Shown here: one piece after another, positions 38,357 to 48,246 of the stretch | How positions within the stretch are numbered: the first letter of the stretch is position 1 | Layout of the letters: every line of letters begins with the position of its first letter | Assembly: GCF_001702265.1 (NCBI RefSeq) | Contig: NZ_MAUE01000012.1 | Coordinates: 1-64,000 of the forward strand | Source of the DNA: Pseudomonas aylmerensis | GTDB taxonomy: Bacteria; Pseudomonadota; Gammaproteobacteria; Pseudomonadales; Pseudomonadaceae | Length of the DNA: 64,000 nucleotides | Direction of reading: 5' to 3' | Notes under the pieces: model-generated | Seen by the model: only the letters and a program-made list of their open reading frames with translations | Databases searched by the model: none | What the model was told of the DNA's origin: nothing | Position numbers and translations under genes: made by a program

Positions 38357-38509
38357 TGTGGCGAGCAAGCTTGTTGTGGTGAGCGGGCTTGCCCCGCGTC
38401 GGGCTGCGCAGCAGCCCCATAACCGCGACGGTGCTCTAACTGAATTAATGCGGCGTTCGTGTTGGGGCCGCTTCGCACCCCGACGCGGGTGCAAGCCCGC
38501 TCGCCACAG
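38357..38509. repeat. REP pair, GCGGGCTTGCCCCGCG family
   Basis: TGTGGCGAGCAAGCTTG, TTGTGGTGAGCGGGCTTGCCCCGCG and GGGCTGCGCAGCAGCCC, then the inverse CGACGCGGGTGCAAGCCCGCTCGCCACA. The right half ends 13 bases before the YheT-type gene, so it fills that gene's leader. Confidence 0.8.
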
Positions 38510-38521
38510 ACTGAGAGTTTC

Positions 38522-39517
38522 ATGACACCGTCCTCCGAACTGTTCACCCCCGCCTTCGGCCTCGGCAACCCTCACCTGCAAACCCTGTGGGGGCCGCTAT
38601 GGCGCCCCACTACCCATATCGAACGCCAGCGCGAACGCCTGTGGCTGGAAGACGGCGATTTTCTGGACCTCGACTGGCATGGTCCGCATGACGCGCAGGC
38701 GCCATTGGTGCTGGTGCTGCATGGGCTGACCGGCTCATCCAATTCCCCCTATGTAGCCGGCCTGCAAAAAGTCCTCGCGGCTCAAGGCTGGGCCAGTGCC
38801 GCCTTGAACTGGCGTGGCTGTTCCGGCGAACCAAACCTGTTGGCACGCAGCTATCACTCGGGCGCCAGCGAGGATCTGGCCGCGGCGATTGCCCACCTGC
38901 GCGCGAAACGGCCGTTGGCGCCGTTGTATGCAGTGGGTTATTCGCTGGGGGGCAATGTGCTGCTCAAACACTTGGGCGAAACCGGCGAAGCCTCCGGCTT
39001 GCAAGGCGCGGCGGCGGTGTCGGTGCCGTTCCGGCTGGACCAGTGTGCGGACCGTATCGGGCTGGGTTTCTCGCGGGTTTATCAAAAGCACTTCATGCGT
39101 GAAATGCTCGCGTATATCCGCGTCAAACAAAGCCGTTTTTTACAGGATGGCCGGGCAGACGGGCTGAAAACCCTGGAAGCCCTCGGCTCACTGGAGAAGA
39201 TGCGCACGTTCTGGGACTTCGATGGCCGGGTCACCGCGCCACTGCACGGTTTCCTGAGTGCCGAGGACTACTACCGCCGTGCGTCGAGCCGCTACTACCT
39301 GGGGGCGATCCGCACCTCGACGCTGATTATCCAGGCGGCCGATGATCCATTTGTATTCGCCCATAGCCTGCCCGAGGCCAGCGAGTTATCGGAGTGCACC
39401 GAGTTTGAGCTGACGGCAAAGGGTGGGCATGTGGGGTTCGTCGACGGCTCGCTGAGGCGCCCGGGTTATTACCTCGAACGCCGAATTCCTCAGTGGCTAC
39501 TGGCACAACACGGCTGA
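38522..39517 (+). CDS. YheT-family alpha/beta hydrolase
   Basis: 331 residues. HLQTLWGPLWR at the start is a YheT/ABHD1-3 marker. Oxyanion region LVLVLHGLTGSSNSPYVAGL, nucleophile Ser in AVGYSLGGNVLLKHLGE, acid Asp in QAADDPFVF and His in AKGGHVGFVDG. Probable esterase or lipase of unknown substrate. ATG at 38522 is chosen; an earlier in-frame start would lie in the repeat. Confidence 0.92.
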   Translation: MTPSSELFTPAFGLGNPHLQTLWGPLWRPTTHIERQRERLWLEDGDFLDLDWHGPHDAQAPLVLVLHGLTGSSNSPYVAGLQKVLAAQGWASAALNWRGCSGEPNLLARSYHSGASEDLAAAIAHLRAKRPLAPLYAVGYSLGGNVLLKHLGETGEASGLQGAAAVSVPFRLDQCADRIGLGFSRVYQKHFMREMLAYIRVKQSRFLQDGRADGLKTLEALGSLEKMRTFWDFDGRVTAPLHGFLSAEDYYRRASSRYYLGAIRTSTLIIQAADDPFVFAHSLPEASELSECTEFELTAKGGHVGFVDGSLRRPGYYLERRIPQWLLAQHG

Positions 39518-39520
39518 ACA

Positions 39521-39609
39521 TGGAGAGGCTGGCTTGCCTGCGATAGCAGTGTGTCAGCCGATTATCCGCTCGCTGACACGCCCTCATCGCAGGTAAGCCA
39601 ACTCCCACA
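39521..39609. repeat. REP pair (degenerate)
   Basis: ATGGAGAGGCTGGCTTGCCTGCG (the usual GTGGGAG end is mutated) and the inverse CGCAGGTAAGCCAACTCCCACA, between the convergent ends of the hydrolase and sulfurtransferase genes. Confidence 0.75.
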
Positions 39610-39636
39610 CTCGATGCGGTTCACACCGCAACCGAC

Positions 39637-40491
39637 TCAGTCGCCCGTAGCAATTTCACGCTGCGGATCGGTAATCCACTCACTCCACGACCCCGCATAC
39701 AACTTGCCCAACGGATAACCCGCCAGGCTCAGGGCGAACAGGTTGTGGCACGCCGTCACCCCTGAACCGCAATACGCCACCAACTCCTCCGGTGAACGCC
39801 CCTGCAATTGAGCGGCGAAACGCTGCTTGAGCTGGTCGGCTGGCAGGAAACGGCCATCACTGCCAAGGTTTTCGGTGAACGCCGCACACTGCGCGCCGGG
39901 GATGTGCCCGGCGATCGGGTCGATGGGTTCCACGTCACCGCGAAAACGTGGCTGGGCGCGGGCATCGATCAAGGTCAGGCCCGGTTGGCCCAGGCGTTTT
40001 TGCAGGTGTTCTGCATCCAGCACCAGGCGGTTGTCCGGCGTCCCGGCGAAGGTACCCGGCTCGACCACCGGCGCGTCCAGGCTCAGCGGGAAACCGGCGA
40101 CGTGCCAGGCCTTGAGGCCGCCGTCCAGGATAAACACACCGTCACGTTTGCCCAGCCAGGCCAGCAACCACCAGGCGCGGGCAGCAAAGGCGCCGGGGCC
40201 GTCGTCATACAGCACGACATCGGTGTCGGCGTTAATACCCCAGGCGCGCAATTGCCGGGCAAAGGTGTCCGCCACCGGCAACGGGTGACGACCGGTCACG
40301 CCCTTGGTCACCGGGCCGCTGAGATGGCGCTCGAGGTCGGCGTACTGCGCGCCCTCAATATGCCCTTCGGCATAGCTGCACAGCCCGTAGTCCGGGTCTT
40401 CCAAGGCAAAACGGCAATCCAGGATCACCAGCCCGGCCGACTTCTGGCGCTCGGCCAATTGCTGGGGGCTGATCAGTTGGGCAAGCGGCAT
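39637..40491 (-). CDS. sseA: 3-mercaptopyruvate sulfurtransferase (two-domain rhodanese family)
   Basis: 284 residues, two tandem rhodanese domains. The active-site loop of the second domain reads CGSGVTACHN; CG(S/T)GVT is the mercaptopyruvate sulfurtransferase form, unlike CRKGVT of true thiosulfate rhodaneses. WSEWITDPQREI closes the protein. Transfers sulfane sulfur from 3-mercaptopyruvate to acceptors in the cytoplasm. Thirty-three bases downstream of laoR on the same strand, possibly co-transcribed. Confidence 0.93.
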   Translation of the reverse strand: MPLAQLISPQQLAERQKSAGLVILDCRFALEDPDYGLCSYAEGHIEGAQYADLERHLSGPVTKGVTGRHPLPVADTFARQLRAWGINADTDVVLYDDGPGAFAARAWWLLAWLGKRDGVFILDGGLKAWHVAGFPLSLDAPVVEPGTFAGTPDNRLVLDAEHLQKRLGQPGLTLIDARAQPRFRGDVEPIDPIAGHIPGAQCAAFTENLGSDGRFLPADQLKQRFAAQLQGRSPEELVAYCGSGVTACHNLFALSLAGYPLGKLYAGSWSEWITDPQREIATGD

Positions 40492-40524
40492 GACGGACTC
40501 CTGTGAACAGATTCGGGAAAGGTC

Positions 40525-41196
40525 CTACTTCACTTCTTCCAGTGCCTGATTCAACGGCACGTAAAACTCTTTGAACAGGGCATCCACCGCGTCTTTCGCC
40601 TGGGGCGTGACGAACCCGGCCTCCAGCACCAGCACCTGGTAGACCCCGCGCTTGATGGCTTCGGCGCTCAAATGGGCGGAGTTTTCATTGGTGGTGCACA
40701 AGAACCGCACCCACGAGGTGAGGATGATCCACGCATTGAGGGTCAGGGCCTCGGTCTGCACCGGGTCCATGTTGAGGATGCCGGCATCGACAAACCCTTG
40801 GTAAATGGCGTTGCCCTGGATCAGGCAGCGCTGGGAAAACCGTCGGTAGCCAGTCGCCAGTTCCGGGTCGCTTTCCAGCAAGTGCTCAAGGTCACGGTGC
40901 AGGAAGCGGTAGCGCCACATGCCGGCCAGCACGGCCTGCAGGTAAAAGCGCTTGTCTTCGACGGTCACGGCGCGGCCTTGGGGCGGGCGCAGAAAACTGT
41001 CCACCAACGCTTCGTACTCACGAAACAACACGGCGATGATCGCCTGCTTGTTGGGGAAGTGGTAGTACAGGTTGCCCGGCGAAATTTCCATATGGGCGGC
41101 AATGTGATTGGTGCTCACACTGCGCTCGCCCTGCTGGTTAAAAAGCTCCAGGCTGGTTTGCACAATGCGCTCGCTGGTCTTTACTCGTGGTGCCAT
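40525..41196 (-). CDS. laoR: TetR-family repressor of the lao operon
   Basis: 223 residues. N-terminal HTH (ERIVQTSLELFNQQGERSVSTNHIAAHMEISPGNLYYHFPNKQAI) typical of TetR, then a ligand-binding domain with YRFLHRDLEHLL. By position, divergent from the aldehyde dehydrogenase gene, it corresponds to LaoR of P. aeruginosa, the repressor of long-chain alcohol oxidation. A strong palindrome sits in the promoter of the divergent operon. Confidence 0.88.
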   Translation of the reverse strand: MAPRVKTSERIVQTSLELFNQQGERSVSTNHIAAHMEISPGNLYYHFPNKQAIIAVLFREYEALVDSFLRPPQGRAVTVEDKRFYLQAVLAGMWRYRFLHRDLEHLLESDPELATGYRRFSQRCLIQGNAIYQGFVDAGILNMDPVQTEALTLNAWIILTSWVRFLCTTNENSAHLSAEAIKRGVYQVLVLEAGFVTPQAKDAVDALFKEFYVPLNQALEEVK

Positions 41197-41279
41197 AGGG
41201 GATCAGCTTCTAAACACGTGATGGGGCATCTTACGGCCTATCCTTGCAAGGATAAATCTGCATGTTGCTGCAATGTTAT

Positions 41280-41308
41280 TTGACAATTTAGAGCAATGAC
41301 TCTAAAAA
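41280..41308 (+). promoter_or_regulatory. laoC promoter with embedded palindromic operator
   Basis: TTGACA (41280-41285), 17-base spacer, TAAAAA (41303-41308). Within and across the spacer lies the perfect inverted repeat TTTAGAG (41287-41293), CAATGA, CTCTAAA (41300-41306). A TetR protein bound there would block RNA polymerase, so this is the likely LaoR operator. Not tested. Confidence 0.6.
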
Positions 41309-41342
41309 TCCACGCAGACCTATAACAATCGGGAACTGCGCC

Positions 41343-42770
41343 ATGTCTGCCAACATTGCCTATCTGCAAGATTCCCAGGCGCTGGATCATCTCCAGGACC
41401 TGTTCGACGCGCAACGCCGTGCCTATGCCGCCAACCCGATGCCGCCGGCGGCGCAGCGCCAGCAGTGGCTCAAGGCTCTGCGTGATGTGCTCAGCGACGA
41501 ACGCCAGGCGTTGATCGACGCGATCAGCCAGGACTTCAGCCACCGCAGTGCAGACGAAACCCTGTTCGCCGAATTGATGCCCAGCCTGCATGGCATTCAC
41601 TACGCCAGCAAACACCTCAAGGGCTGGATGAAACCTTCCCGTCGCGCTGTAGGCATTGCCTTCCAGCCGGCTTCAGCCAAGGTGATCTACCAACCGCTGG
41701 GCGTGGTCGGGGTGATCGTGCCCTGGAACTACCCGCTGTACCTGGCCATTGGCCCCCTGGTCGGGGCGTTGGCCGCCGGAAACCGGGTGATGCTCAAGCT
41801 CAGCGAGTCCACACCCGCCACCGGCGAGTTGCTCAAGGCGCTGCTGGCGAAGATTTTCCCCGAGGACCTGGTGTGCGTAGTGCTCGGCGAGGCCGAAGTG
41901 GGCATGGCGTTTTCCAAGCTGCGTTTCGATCATCTGCTGTTTACCGGCGCCACCAGCATCGGCAAACATGTGATGCGCGCCGCGGCCGAACACCTCACGC
42001 CGGTGACCCTGGAATTGGGCGGCAAGTCACCGGCCATAGTGTCTGCCGATGTGCCACTCAAGGATGCCGCCGAACGAATCGCCTTCGGCAAGGCCTTGAA
42101 TGCCGGGCAAACCTGTGTGGCGCCAGACTACGTGCTGGTGCCGGAAGATCGCGTTGAGGGTTTCGTCGAGGCTTACAGCAAGGCCGTCCGCGGGTTTTAT
42201 CCGACGCTAACCGATAACCCGGACTACACCGCCATCATCAATGAGCGGCAACTGGCCCGGCTGAATGCCTACGTCAAGGACGCCACCGACAAGGGCGCCA
42301 CGCTGGTCCCCTTGTACGATCAGGGCCAGGCCCGGCGCATGGCCCACAGCCTGTTGCTGAATGTCAGCGATGACATGACCGTGATGCAGGACGAGATCTT
42401 CGGCCCGGTGCTGCCGATCGTGCCGTATCGAGGCCTCGACCAGGCGTTTGCCTACATCAACGAAAGGCCTCGCCCACTGGCCCTGTATTACTTCGGCTAC
42501 AACAAGGGCGAGCAGAATCGCGTACTTCACGAGACTCATTCCGGCGGCGTGTGCCTGAACGACACCCTGCTGCACGTGGCCCAGGATGACATGCCCTTTG
42601 GCGGCATCGGCCCCTCGGGCATGGGCCACTACCACGGCCACGAAGGTTTTCTCACGTTCAGCAAAGCCAAGGGCGTGCTGGTGAAACAGCGCCTCAATGC
42701 GGCCAAGTTGATCTACCCGCCGTACGGCAAAGCCATCCAGAAGTTGATCCAGAAGCTGTTCGTTCGCTGA
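41343..42770 (+). CDS. laoC: Aldehyde dehydrogenase LaoC (coniferyl-aldehyde-dehydrogenase-like)
   Basis: 475 residues, class 3-type ALDH without an N-terminal extension. VPWNYPLYLAIGPL, catalytic Glu in LELGGKSPAIV, catalytic Cys in NAGQTCVAPDYVLV and FGPVLPI are present; the C-terminal helix (KLIYPPYGKAIQKLIQKLF) suggests membrane association as in fatty aldehyde dehydrogenases. Oxidises long-chain aldehydes made by LaoA. First gene after the operator-containing promoter; laoB follows 28 bases later. Confidence 0.92.
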   Translation: MSANIAYLQDSQALDHLQDLFDAQRRAYAANPMPPAAQRQQWLKALRDVLSDERQALIDAISQDFSHRSADETLFAELMPSLHGIHYASKHLKGWMKPSRRAVGIAFQPASAKVIYQPLGVVGVIVPWNYPLYLAIGPLVGALAAGNRVMLKLSESTPATGELLKALLAKIFPEDLVCVVLGEAEVGMAFSKLRFDHLLFTGATSIGKHVMRAAAEHLTPVTLELGGKSPAIVSADVPLKDAAERIAFGKALNAGQTCVAPDYVLVPEDRVEGFVEAYSKAVRGFYPTLTDNPDYTAIINERQLARLNAYVKDATDKGATLVPLYDQGQARRMAHSLLLNVSDDMTVMQDEIFGPVLPIVPYRGLDQAFAYINERPRPLALYYFGYNKGEQNRVLHETHSGGVCLNDTLLHVAQDDMPFGGIGPSGMGHYHGHEGFLTFSKAKGVLVKQRLNAAKLIYPPYGKAIQKLIQKLFVR

Positions 42771-42798
42771 TTCCGCCACTCTCGGGATAACAATAACA

Positions 42799-43344
42799 AT
42801 GAACCCTAGCCTGACTGATTCACCCGCGCTGTCGCGGCGCGGCGTATTGAAAATCGGCTTGTGCGCCAGTGCTTTCCTGGCCACGGCCGGGCTCGGCGCC
42901 AGCCTCAGCGGCTGCTCCAGCAGCACCCCGGCCAGCGGCTTTGCCATGCTGCGCAGCAGTGACCTGCCGTTTTTGCGCGCGGTAATCCCGGTGTTGCTCG
43001 AAGGCGCGGCAAGCGCCCAAGAGGTGGTCGCCGGGATTGACGACACTCTGAAAAAACTCGACTACAGCCTGCAGCACCTGTCGCCGGAAATGTTCAAGCT
43101 CACCCAGCAACTGTTCGACGTATTGGGCATGGGCATCACCCGTGGCCCATTGACCGGCATCTGGGGCAGTTGGGAAAACGCCAGCGCGGAGCAGATCCGC
43201 AACTTCCTGCACCGCTGGGAAAACAGCTATCTCAACCTGCTGCGCATGGGCCAGGGCTCGCTGCTCAAGCTGGTAATCATGTCGTGGTACTTCCGCCCGC
43301 AGTCCTGGGCGCATTGCGGCTATCCGGGCCCGCCCAAGGTCTAG
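42799..43344 (+). CDS. laoB: Twin-arginine lipoprotein-type small subunit LaoB
   Basis: 181 residues. N-terminus has a Tat motif SRRGVLKIG followed by a hydrophobic stretch and a lipobox-like LSGC, so it is predicted to be Tat-exported and possibly lipidated. The rest is a small helical domain (LPFLRAVIPVLLEGA) resembling the gamma subunit of gluconate-2-dehydrogenase-type enzymes. It lies before the GMC enzyme LaoA, as expected for a small subunit that carries a leaderless catalytic subunit out. The C-terminus (WYFRPQSWAHCGYPGPPKV) is conserved-looking. Confidence 0.85.
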   Translation: MNPSLTDSPALSRRGVLKIGLCASAFLATAGLGASLSGCSSSTPASGFAMLRSSDLPFLRAVIPVLLEGAASAQEVVAGIDDTLKKLDYSLQHLSPEMFKLTQQLFDVLGMGITRGPLTGIWGSWENASAEQIRNFLHRWENSYLNLLRMGQGSLLKLVIMSWYFRPQSWAHCGYPGPPKV

Positions 43345-43368
43345 CCCTGGCTGAAAACCCGCTGCAAT

Positions 43369-43420
43369 GTGGGGCTGTACCCGCAGGCAGGCCGCTTTCG
43401 CAGGCAAGCCAGCTCCCACA
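43369..43420. repeat. Short REP pair between laoB and laoA
   Basis: TGTGGGGCTGTACCCGCAGGC and the inverse GCAGGCAAGCCAGCTCCCACA, with little centre, so a compact hairpin inside the lao operon that could lower laoA expression relative to laoB. Confidence 0.7.
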
Positions 43421-43458
43421 CTGACTGCAACTTCGTATAACAATAAGAGTGCCTGTCT

Positions 43459-45054
43459 ATGCCCGTACCCGATCTGTTCCGCGACGGCCTGGCCCGTGGC
43501 TGGAAAACCCACAATGGCGCCGCCCTCGACAACGACCTGACCCTGGAGGCCGACGTAGCGATCATCGGCAGCGGCGCCGGTGGTGGCACCACCGCCGAGA
43601 TCCTCAGCGCCGCCGGCTACAAGGTGTTGCTGATCGAAGAAGGCCCGCTCAAGACCAGCAGCGACTTCAAGCTGCTCGAGGACGAGGCCTACACCAGCCT
43701 GTACCAGGAAGGCATCGGCCGCATGAGCAAGGATGGCGCGATCACCATCCTGCAGGGCCGCGCGGTGGGCGGGACCACGCTGATCAACTGGACCTCCAGC
43801 TTTCGTACGCCGGACGCGACACTTTCCCACTGGGCCAGCGAATATGCGGTGAAGGGCCACAGCAGTGCCGAAATGGCGCCCTGGTTCGAAAAAATGGAGC
43901 AACGCCTGGGGATTGCCCCCTGGGCCATGCCACCCAATGCCAACAATGACGTGATCCGCAAAGGCTGCGAAAAGCTCGGCTACAGCTGGCACGTGATCCC
44001 CCGCAACGTGCGCGGCTGCTTCAACCTGGGTTATTGCGGCATGGGCTGCCCGGTCAACGCCAAGCAATCGATGCTGGTAACCACCATCCCCTCGACCCTG
44101 GAAAAAGGCGGCGAGCTGCTGTATCTGGCCCGCGCCGAACGCCTGCTCTACAGCGGCGACCACATCAGCAGCCTGGAATGCGTGGCGATGGATGAACGCT
44201 GCGTGGCACCGACTGGCCGCAAAATCACGGTCAAGGCCAAGCATTACGTGCTGGCCGGCGGCGGCATCAACAGCCCCGCCTTGCTGATGCGCTCGGATGC
44301 CCCGGACCCGCATTCGCGGCTGGGCAAGCGCACCTTCCTGCACCTGGTGAATTTCTCCGCCGGGCTGTTCGAGGAGGTGATCAACCCGTTCTACGGCGCG
44401 CCGCAGTCAATCTACTCCGACCATTTTCAATGGCAGGACGGCACTACCGGCAAAATGTCCTACAAGCTTGAGGCGCCGCCGCTGCACCCGGCACTCGCCA
44501 GCACCCTGCTGGGCGGCTACGGCACGCAGAACGCCATGGACATGAAGCAATTGCCCAACACCCACGCGATGCTGGCCTTGCTGCGCGACGGTTTCCACCC
44601 CGACAGCCCGGGCGGCAGCGTGGAGTTGCGCGGCGATGGCACACCAGTGCTCGACTATCAGGTATCGGCGTACGCCTGGGACGGCCTGCGTCGCGCCTTT
44701 CACAGCATGGCCGAGATCCAGTTCGCGGCGGGAGCCAAGTCGGTCAAGCCGCTGCACCACGATGCGCGCTACGTGACGAGCCTGGGCGAAGCCCGCACGC
44801 TGATCGAAGGGCTGAACCTGGAACTGCACCGCACCTGCCTGGGCAGCGCCCATGTGATGGGCGGTTGCGCCATGGGTGAAGACCCGAAAAATGCGGTGGC
44901 CGACAGCCTTGGCCGTCATCACCAATTGCGCAATCTGTCGATCCACGATGGCTCGTTGTTCCCCACCAGCATTGGGGCCAACCCGCAATTGTCGGTGTAT
45001 GGATTGACCGCGCAACTGGCGACAGCCTTGGCCGAACGTCTGAAAACAGCGTGA
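43459..45054 (+). CDS. laoA: GMC-family long-chain alcohol dehydrogenase LaoA
   Basis: 531 residues. FAD-binding IIGSGAGGGTTAEIL near residue 35, GRAVGGTTLINW, and the C-terminal GMC region HRTCLGSAHVMGGCAMGEDP and GSLFPTSIGANPQLSVYGLTAQLA. No signal peptide is seen. Oxidises long-chain primary alcohols (such as those from alkyl sulfates or alkanes) to aldehydes in P. aeruginosa LaoABC. The REP pair sits just before it; the start at 43459 has AAGAG upstream. Confidence 0.92.
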   Translation: MPVPDLFRDGLARGWKTHNGAALDNDLTLEADVAIIGSGAGGGTTAEILSAAGYKVLLIEEGPLKTSSDFKLLEDEAYTSLYQEGIGRMSKDGAITILQGRAVGGTTLINWTSSFRTPDATLSHWASEYAVKGHSSAEMAPWFEKMEQRLGIAPWAMPPNANNDVIRKGCEKLGYSWHVIPRNVRGCFNLGYCGMGCPVNAKQSMLVTTIPSTLEKGGELLYLARAERLLYSGDHISSLECVAMDERCVAPTGRKITVKAKHYVLAGGGINSPALLMRSDAPDPHSRLGKRTFLHLVNFSAGLFEEVINPFYGAPQSIYSDHFQWQDGTTGKMSYKLEAPPLHPALASTLLGGYGTQNAMDMKQLPNTHAMLALLRDGFHPDSPGGSVELRGDGTPVLDYQVSAYAWDGLRRAFHSMAEIQFAAGAKSVKPLHHDARYVTSLGEARTLIEGLNLELHRTCLGSAHVMGGCAMGEDPKNAVADSLGRHHQLRNLSIHDGSLFPTSIGANPQLSVYGLTAQLATALAERLKTA

Positions 45055-45099
45055 AAAAACACGCTATTCGCCATGTCTATAGTGCTTTCTTCTGCATAA

Positions 45100-45648
<549 letters not shown>

Positions 45649-45667
45649 TTTCTGTAAGCGGGCTTAT

Positions 45668-46169
<502 letters not shown>

Positions 46170-46193
46170 GGTTCTTTAGTGCCTGTAAGGGCC

Positions 46194-46278
46194 TCTTCGC
46201 GAGCAAGCCCGCTCCCACAGTTGACCGAGTTCCAAAATGAGAATGCGGTCGAATGGGAGAGCAGGCTTGCTCGCGAAG
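46194..46278. repeat. REP pair, GAGCAAGCCCGCTCCCAC family
   Basis: CTTCGCGAGCAAGCCCGCTCCCACAG and the inverse TGGGAGAGCAGGCTTGCTCGCGAAGG around TTGACCGAGTTCCAAAAT. Lies between the convergent ferredoxin and mutM genes. Confidence 0.85.
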
Positions 46279-46302
46279 GCGGCAACAGCCATCCCCTGGC
46301 AA

Positions 46303-47115
46303 TCAGCTCTGGCACTTGGGGCAAAACACACTCGCCCGCTGCCCCAGCACCACATTGCGCAGCTCGGTCCCACAGACCTTGCACGCCTCGCCCCCGCGGC
46401 CGTAGACGAACAGCTCCTGCTGGAAATAGCCCGGCTGCCCGTCGCCACCGATAAAGTCCCGCAGCGTCGTGCCACCCCGCTCAATAGCAGCGGCCAGCAC
46501 GCGCTTGATCTCGATCGCCAGCTTCAAATAACGCGCCCGTGAAATGCCTCCAGCCGCGCGACGCGGATCGATCCCCGCCGCAAACAGCGCCTCGGTCGCG
46601 TAGATATTGCCCACCCCCACCACCACCGCGTTGTCCATGATGAATGGCTTCACTGCCATCGACTTGCCGCGGGACAGTTGGAACAAGCGCTCACCATCAA
46701 ACAGGTCGGTCAACGGCTCCGGCCCCAGGCGAATCAGCAGTTCATGGTTGTGCGGGTCCTGGCTCCAGAGCATCGCGCCGAAGCGCCGGGGGTCGGTGTA
46801 GCGCAGGGCCATACCCGATTCCAGCTCGATGTCCACGTGCTCATGCTTGGCCGCCGGCATGCCGACTTCCACCAGCCGCAAGTTGCCCGACATGCCCAGG
46901 TGGCTGATCAAGGTGCCGACTTCGGCGTTGATCAACAGGTACTTGGCCCGCCGCTCCACCAGCACGATGCGCTGCCCGGACAGGCGCACATCCAGGTCTT
47001 CCGGGATCGGCCAGCGCAGGCGCCGCTCGCGCACCACCACGCGACTGACCCGCTGGCCTTCCAGGTGCGGAGCAATCCCGCGCCGGGTGGTTTCGACTTC
47101 TGGTAACTCGGGCAT
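46303..47115 (-). CDS. mutM: Formamidopyrimidine-DNA glycosylase
   Basis: 270 residues. Catalytic Pro2-Glu3 in [14 protein letters not shown] in [10 protein letters not shown]2TH region with [16 protein letters not shown], and a C-terminal zinc finger [25 protein letters not shown] with four Cys. Removes 8-oxoguanine and FaPy. Overlap-free with the HDOD gene upstream on the same strand (22 bases). Confidence 0.97.
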   Translation of the reverse strand: MPELPEVETTRRGIAPHLEGQRVSRVVVRERRLRWPIPEDLDVRLSGQRIVLVERRAKYLLINAEVGTLISHLGMSGNLRLVEVGMPAAKHEHVDIELESGMALRYTDPRRFGAMLWSQDPHNHELLIRLGPEPLTDLFDGERLFQLSRGKSMAVKPFIMDNAVVVGVGNIYATEALFAAGIDPRRAAGGISRARYLKLAIEIKRVLAAAIERGGTTLRDFIGGDGQPGYFQQELFVYGRGGEACKVCGTELRNVVLGQRASVFCPKCQS

Positions 47116-47136
47116 GTGTATCTCTTGAAGGAAGGG

Positions 47137-48003
47137 TCAGTGCGCGCCCAGTTCGCGGATCGACAACTTCATGCTCTCGAAGTCGTAGTCCGACAGGCCC
47201 ACGTAGTCCAGCACCATATGCCCGATCGCATTCCATTCATGATCGACCGCCTGGTTGCCCAGCACCCGATACGACGAACAGATGTGCTCGGCCATTTTCA
47301 GGATCGCCAGCAGGTTTTTCAGCTGAGAGTTGCGCGACGACTCATCGCTGAAAATCGCCAGGGCGTTGTGGTGGTTGGCGATGGCGTCGGTCACATGTTC
47401 CGGCAGGCGCCAGGACTTGGCGGTGTAGTAGCCGACCACCGCGTGGTTGGTGTTGAACGCGTTGTTCTCGGTGTCGACCACACGGCAGTCGGGGCCGGCA
47501 TTGCCATAGGCCTCTTCCAGCACCGCCATGTAGTTGGGGAAGCGCTTGAGCATCAGCGGCACGCCGCAATCGTGGAACAGGCCCAGCGCATACGCCTCGT
47601 CGACGGCTTGCGAGCCGGTGCGCTTGGCGAGTGTCAGGCAGGTCATCGCCACATCCTGGGCGGTGTCCCAGAAGCGGTTGAGGGTGACGATGGTGTCATC
47701 GCTCATCTCGCCCTTGATCGACTGCGCGTTGATCAGGTTGATGATCGAACGGCTGCCCAGCAGGTTCACCGCGCGCTGGATCGAGGCGATCTTGTTGCTC
47801 AGGCCGTAATACGGCGAGTTGACGATTTTCAGCAATGCACCGGACAGGCCAGGGTCCTGGGAGATCAATCGCGCGATCACTTCCAGGTCCGGGTCGGGCA
47901 TGTATTGCTCCATCTGCAAATCCACCATGATTTGCGGCTGGGGCGGCACGCTGATGCCTTGCAGGGCCTGTTGGATCTGTTCGGCGGAAAGCTCTTGGGA
48001 CAT
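47137..48003 (-). CDS. HDOD-domain protein
   Basis: 288 residues. An HDOD domain spans most of the protein: PPQPQIMVDLQMEQYMPDPDLEVIARLISQDPGLSGALLKIVNSPYYG near the start, then SIQRAVNLLGSRSIINL and a degenerate HD segment AYALGLFHDCGVPLML. HDOD proteins are non-enzymatic or signalling modules related to HD-GYP domains. Conserved beside mutM in pseudomonads; function not known. Confidence 0.9.
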   Translation of the reverse strand: MSQELSAEQIQQALQGISVPPQPQIMVDLQMEQYMPDPDLEVIARLISQDPGLSGALLKIVNSPYYGLSNKIASIQRAVNLLGSRSIINLINAQSIKGEMSDDTIVTLNRFWDTAQDVAMTCLTLAKRTGSQAVDEAYALGLFHDCGVPLMLKRFPNYMAVLEEAYGNAGPDCRVVDTENNAFNTNHAVVGYYTAKSWRLPEHVTDAIANHHNALAIFSDESSRNSQLKNLLAILKMAEHICSSYRVLGNQAVDHEWNAIGHMVLDYVGLSDYDFESMKLSIRELGAH

Positions 48004-48089
48004 AAGTACATACTCTGGGCTAGGCGGGGATTCTAACCCTTATGAAGACTTGACCGACACCCAAATGCCGAACTGAAACCGGATCAAAA

Positions 48090-48179
48090 TGTGGGAGCGG
48101 GCTTGCTCGCGAAAGCTCGGTGTCAGTCGCCGAATACAGTGGCTGATCCACCGCTTTCGCGAGCAAGCCCGCTCCCACA
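48090..48179. repeat. REP pair, GCGGGCTTGCTCGCGA family
   Basis: TGTGGGAGCGGGCTTGCTCGCGAAAGC and the exact inverse GCTTTCGCGAGCAAGCCCGC, in the gap between divergent HDOD and rlmI genes. Confidence 0.85.
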
Positions 48180-48246
48180 TGTCTGGCGGCGCCGCGAACT
48201 CATGCACAACACGGTATACTCCCGCTCTTTTTTCCGGAGCGACGTC

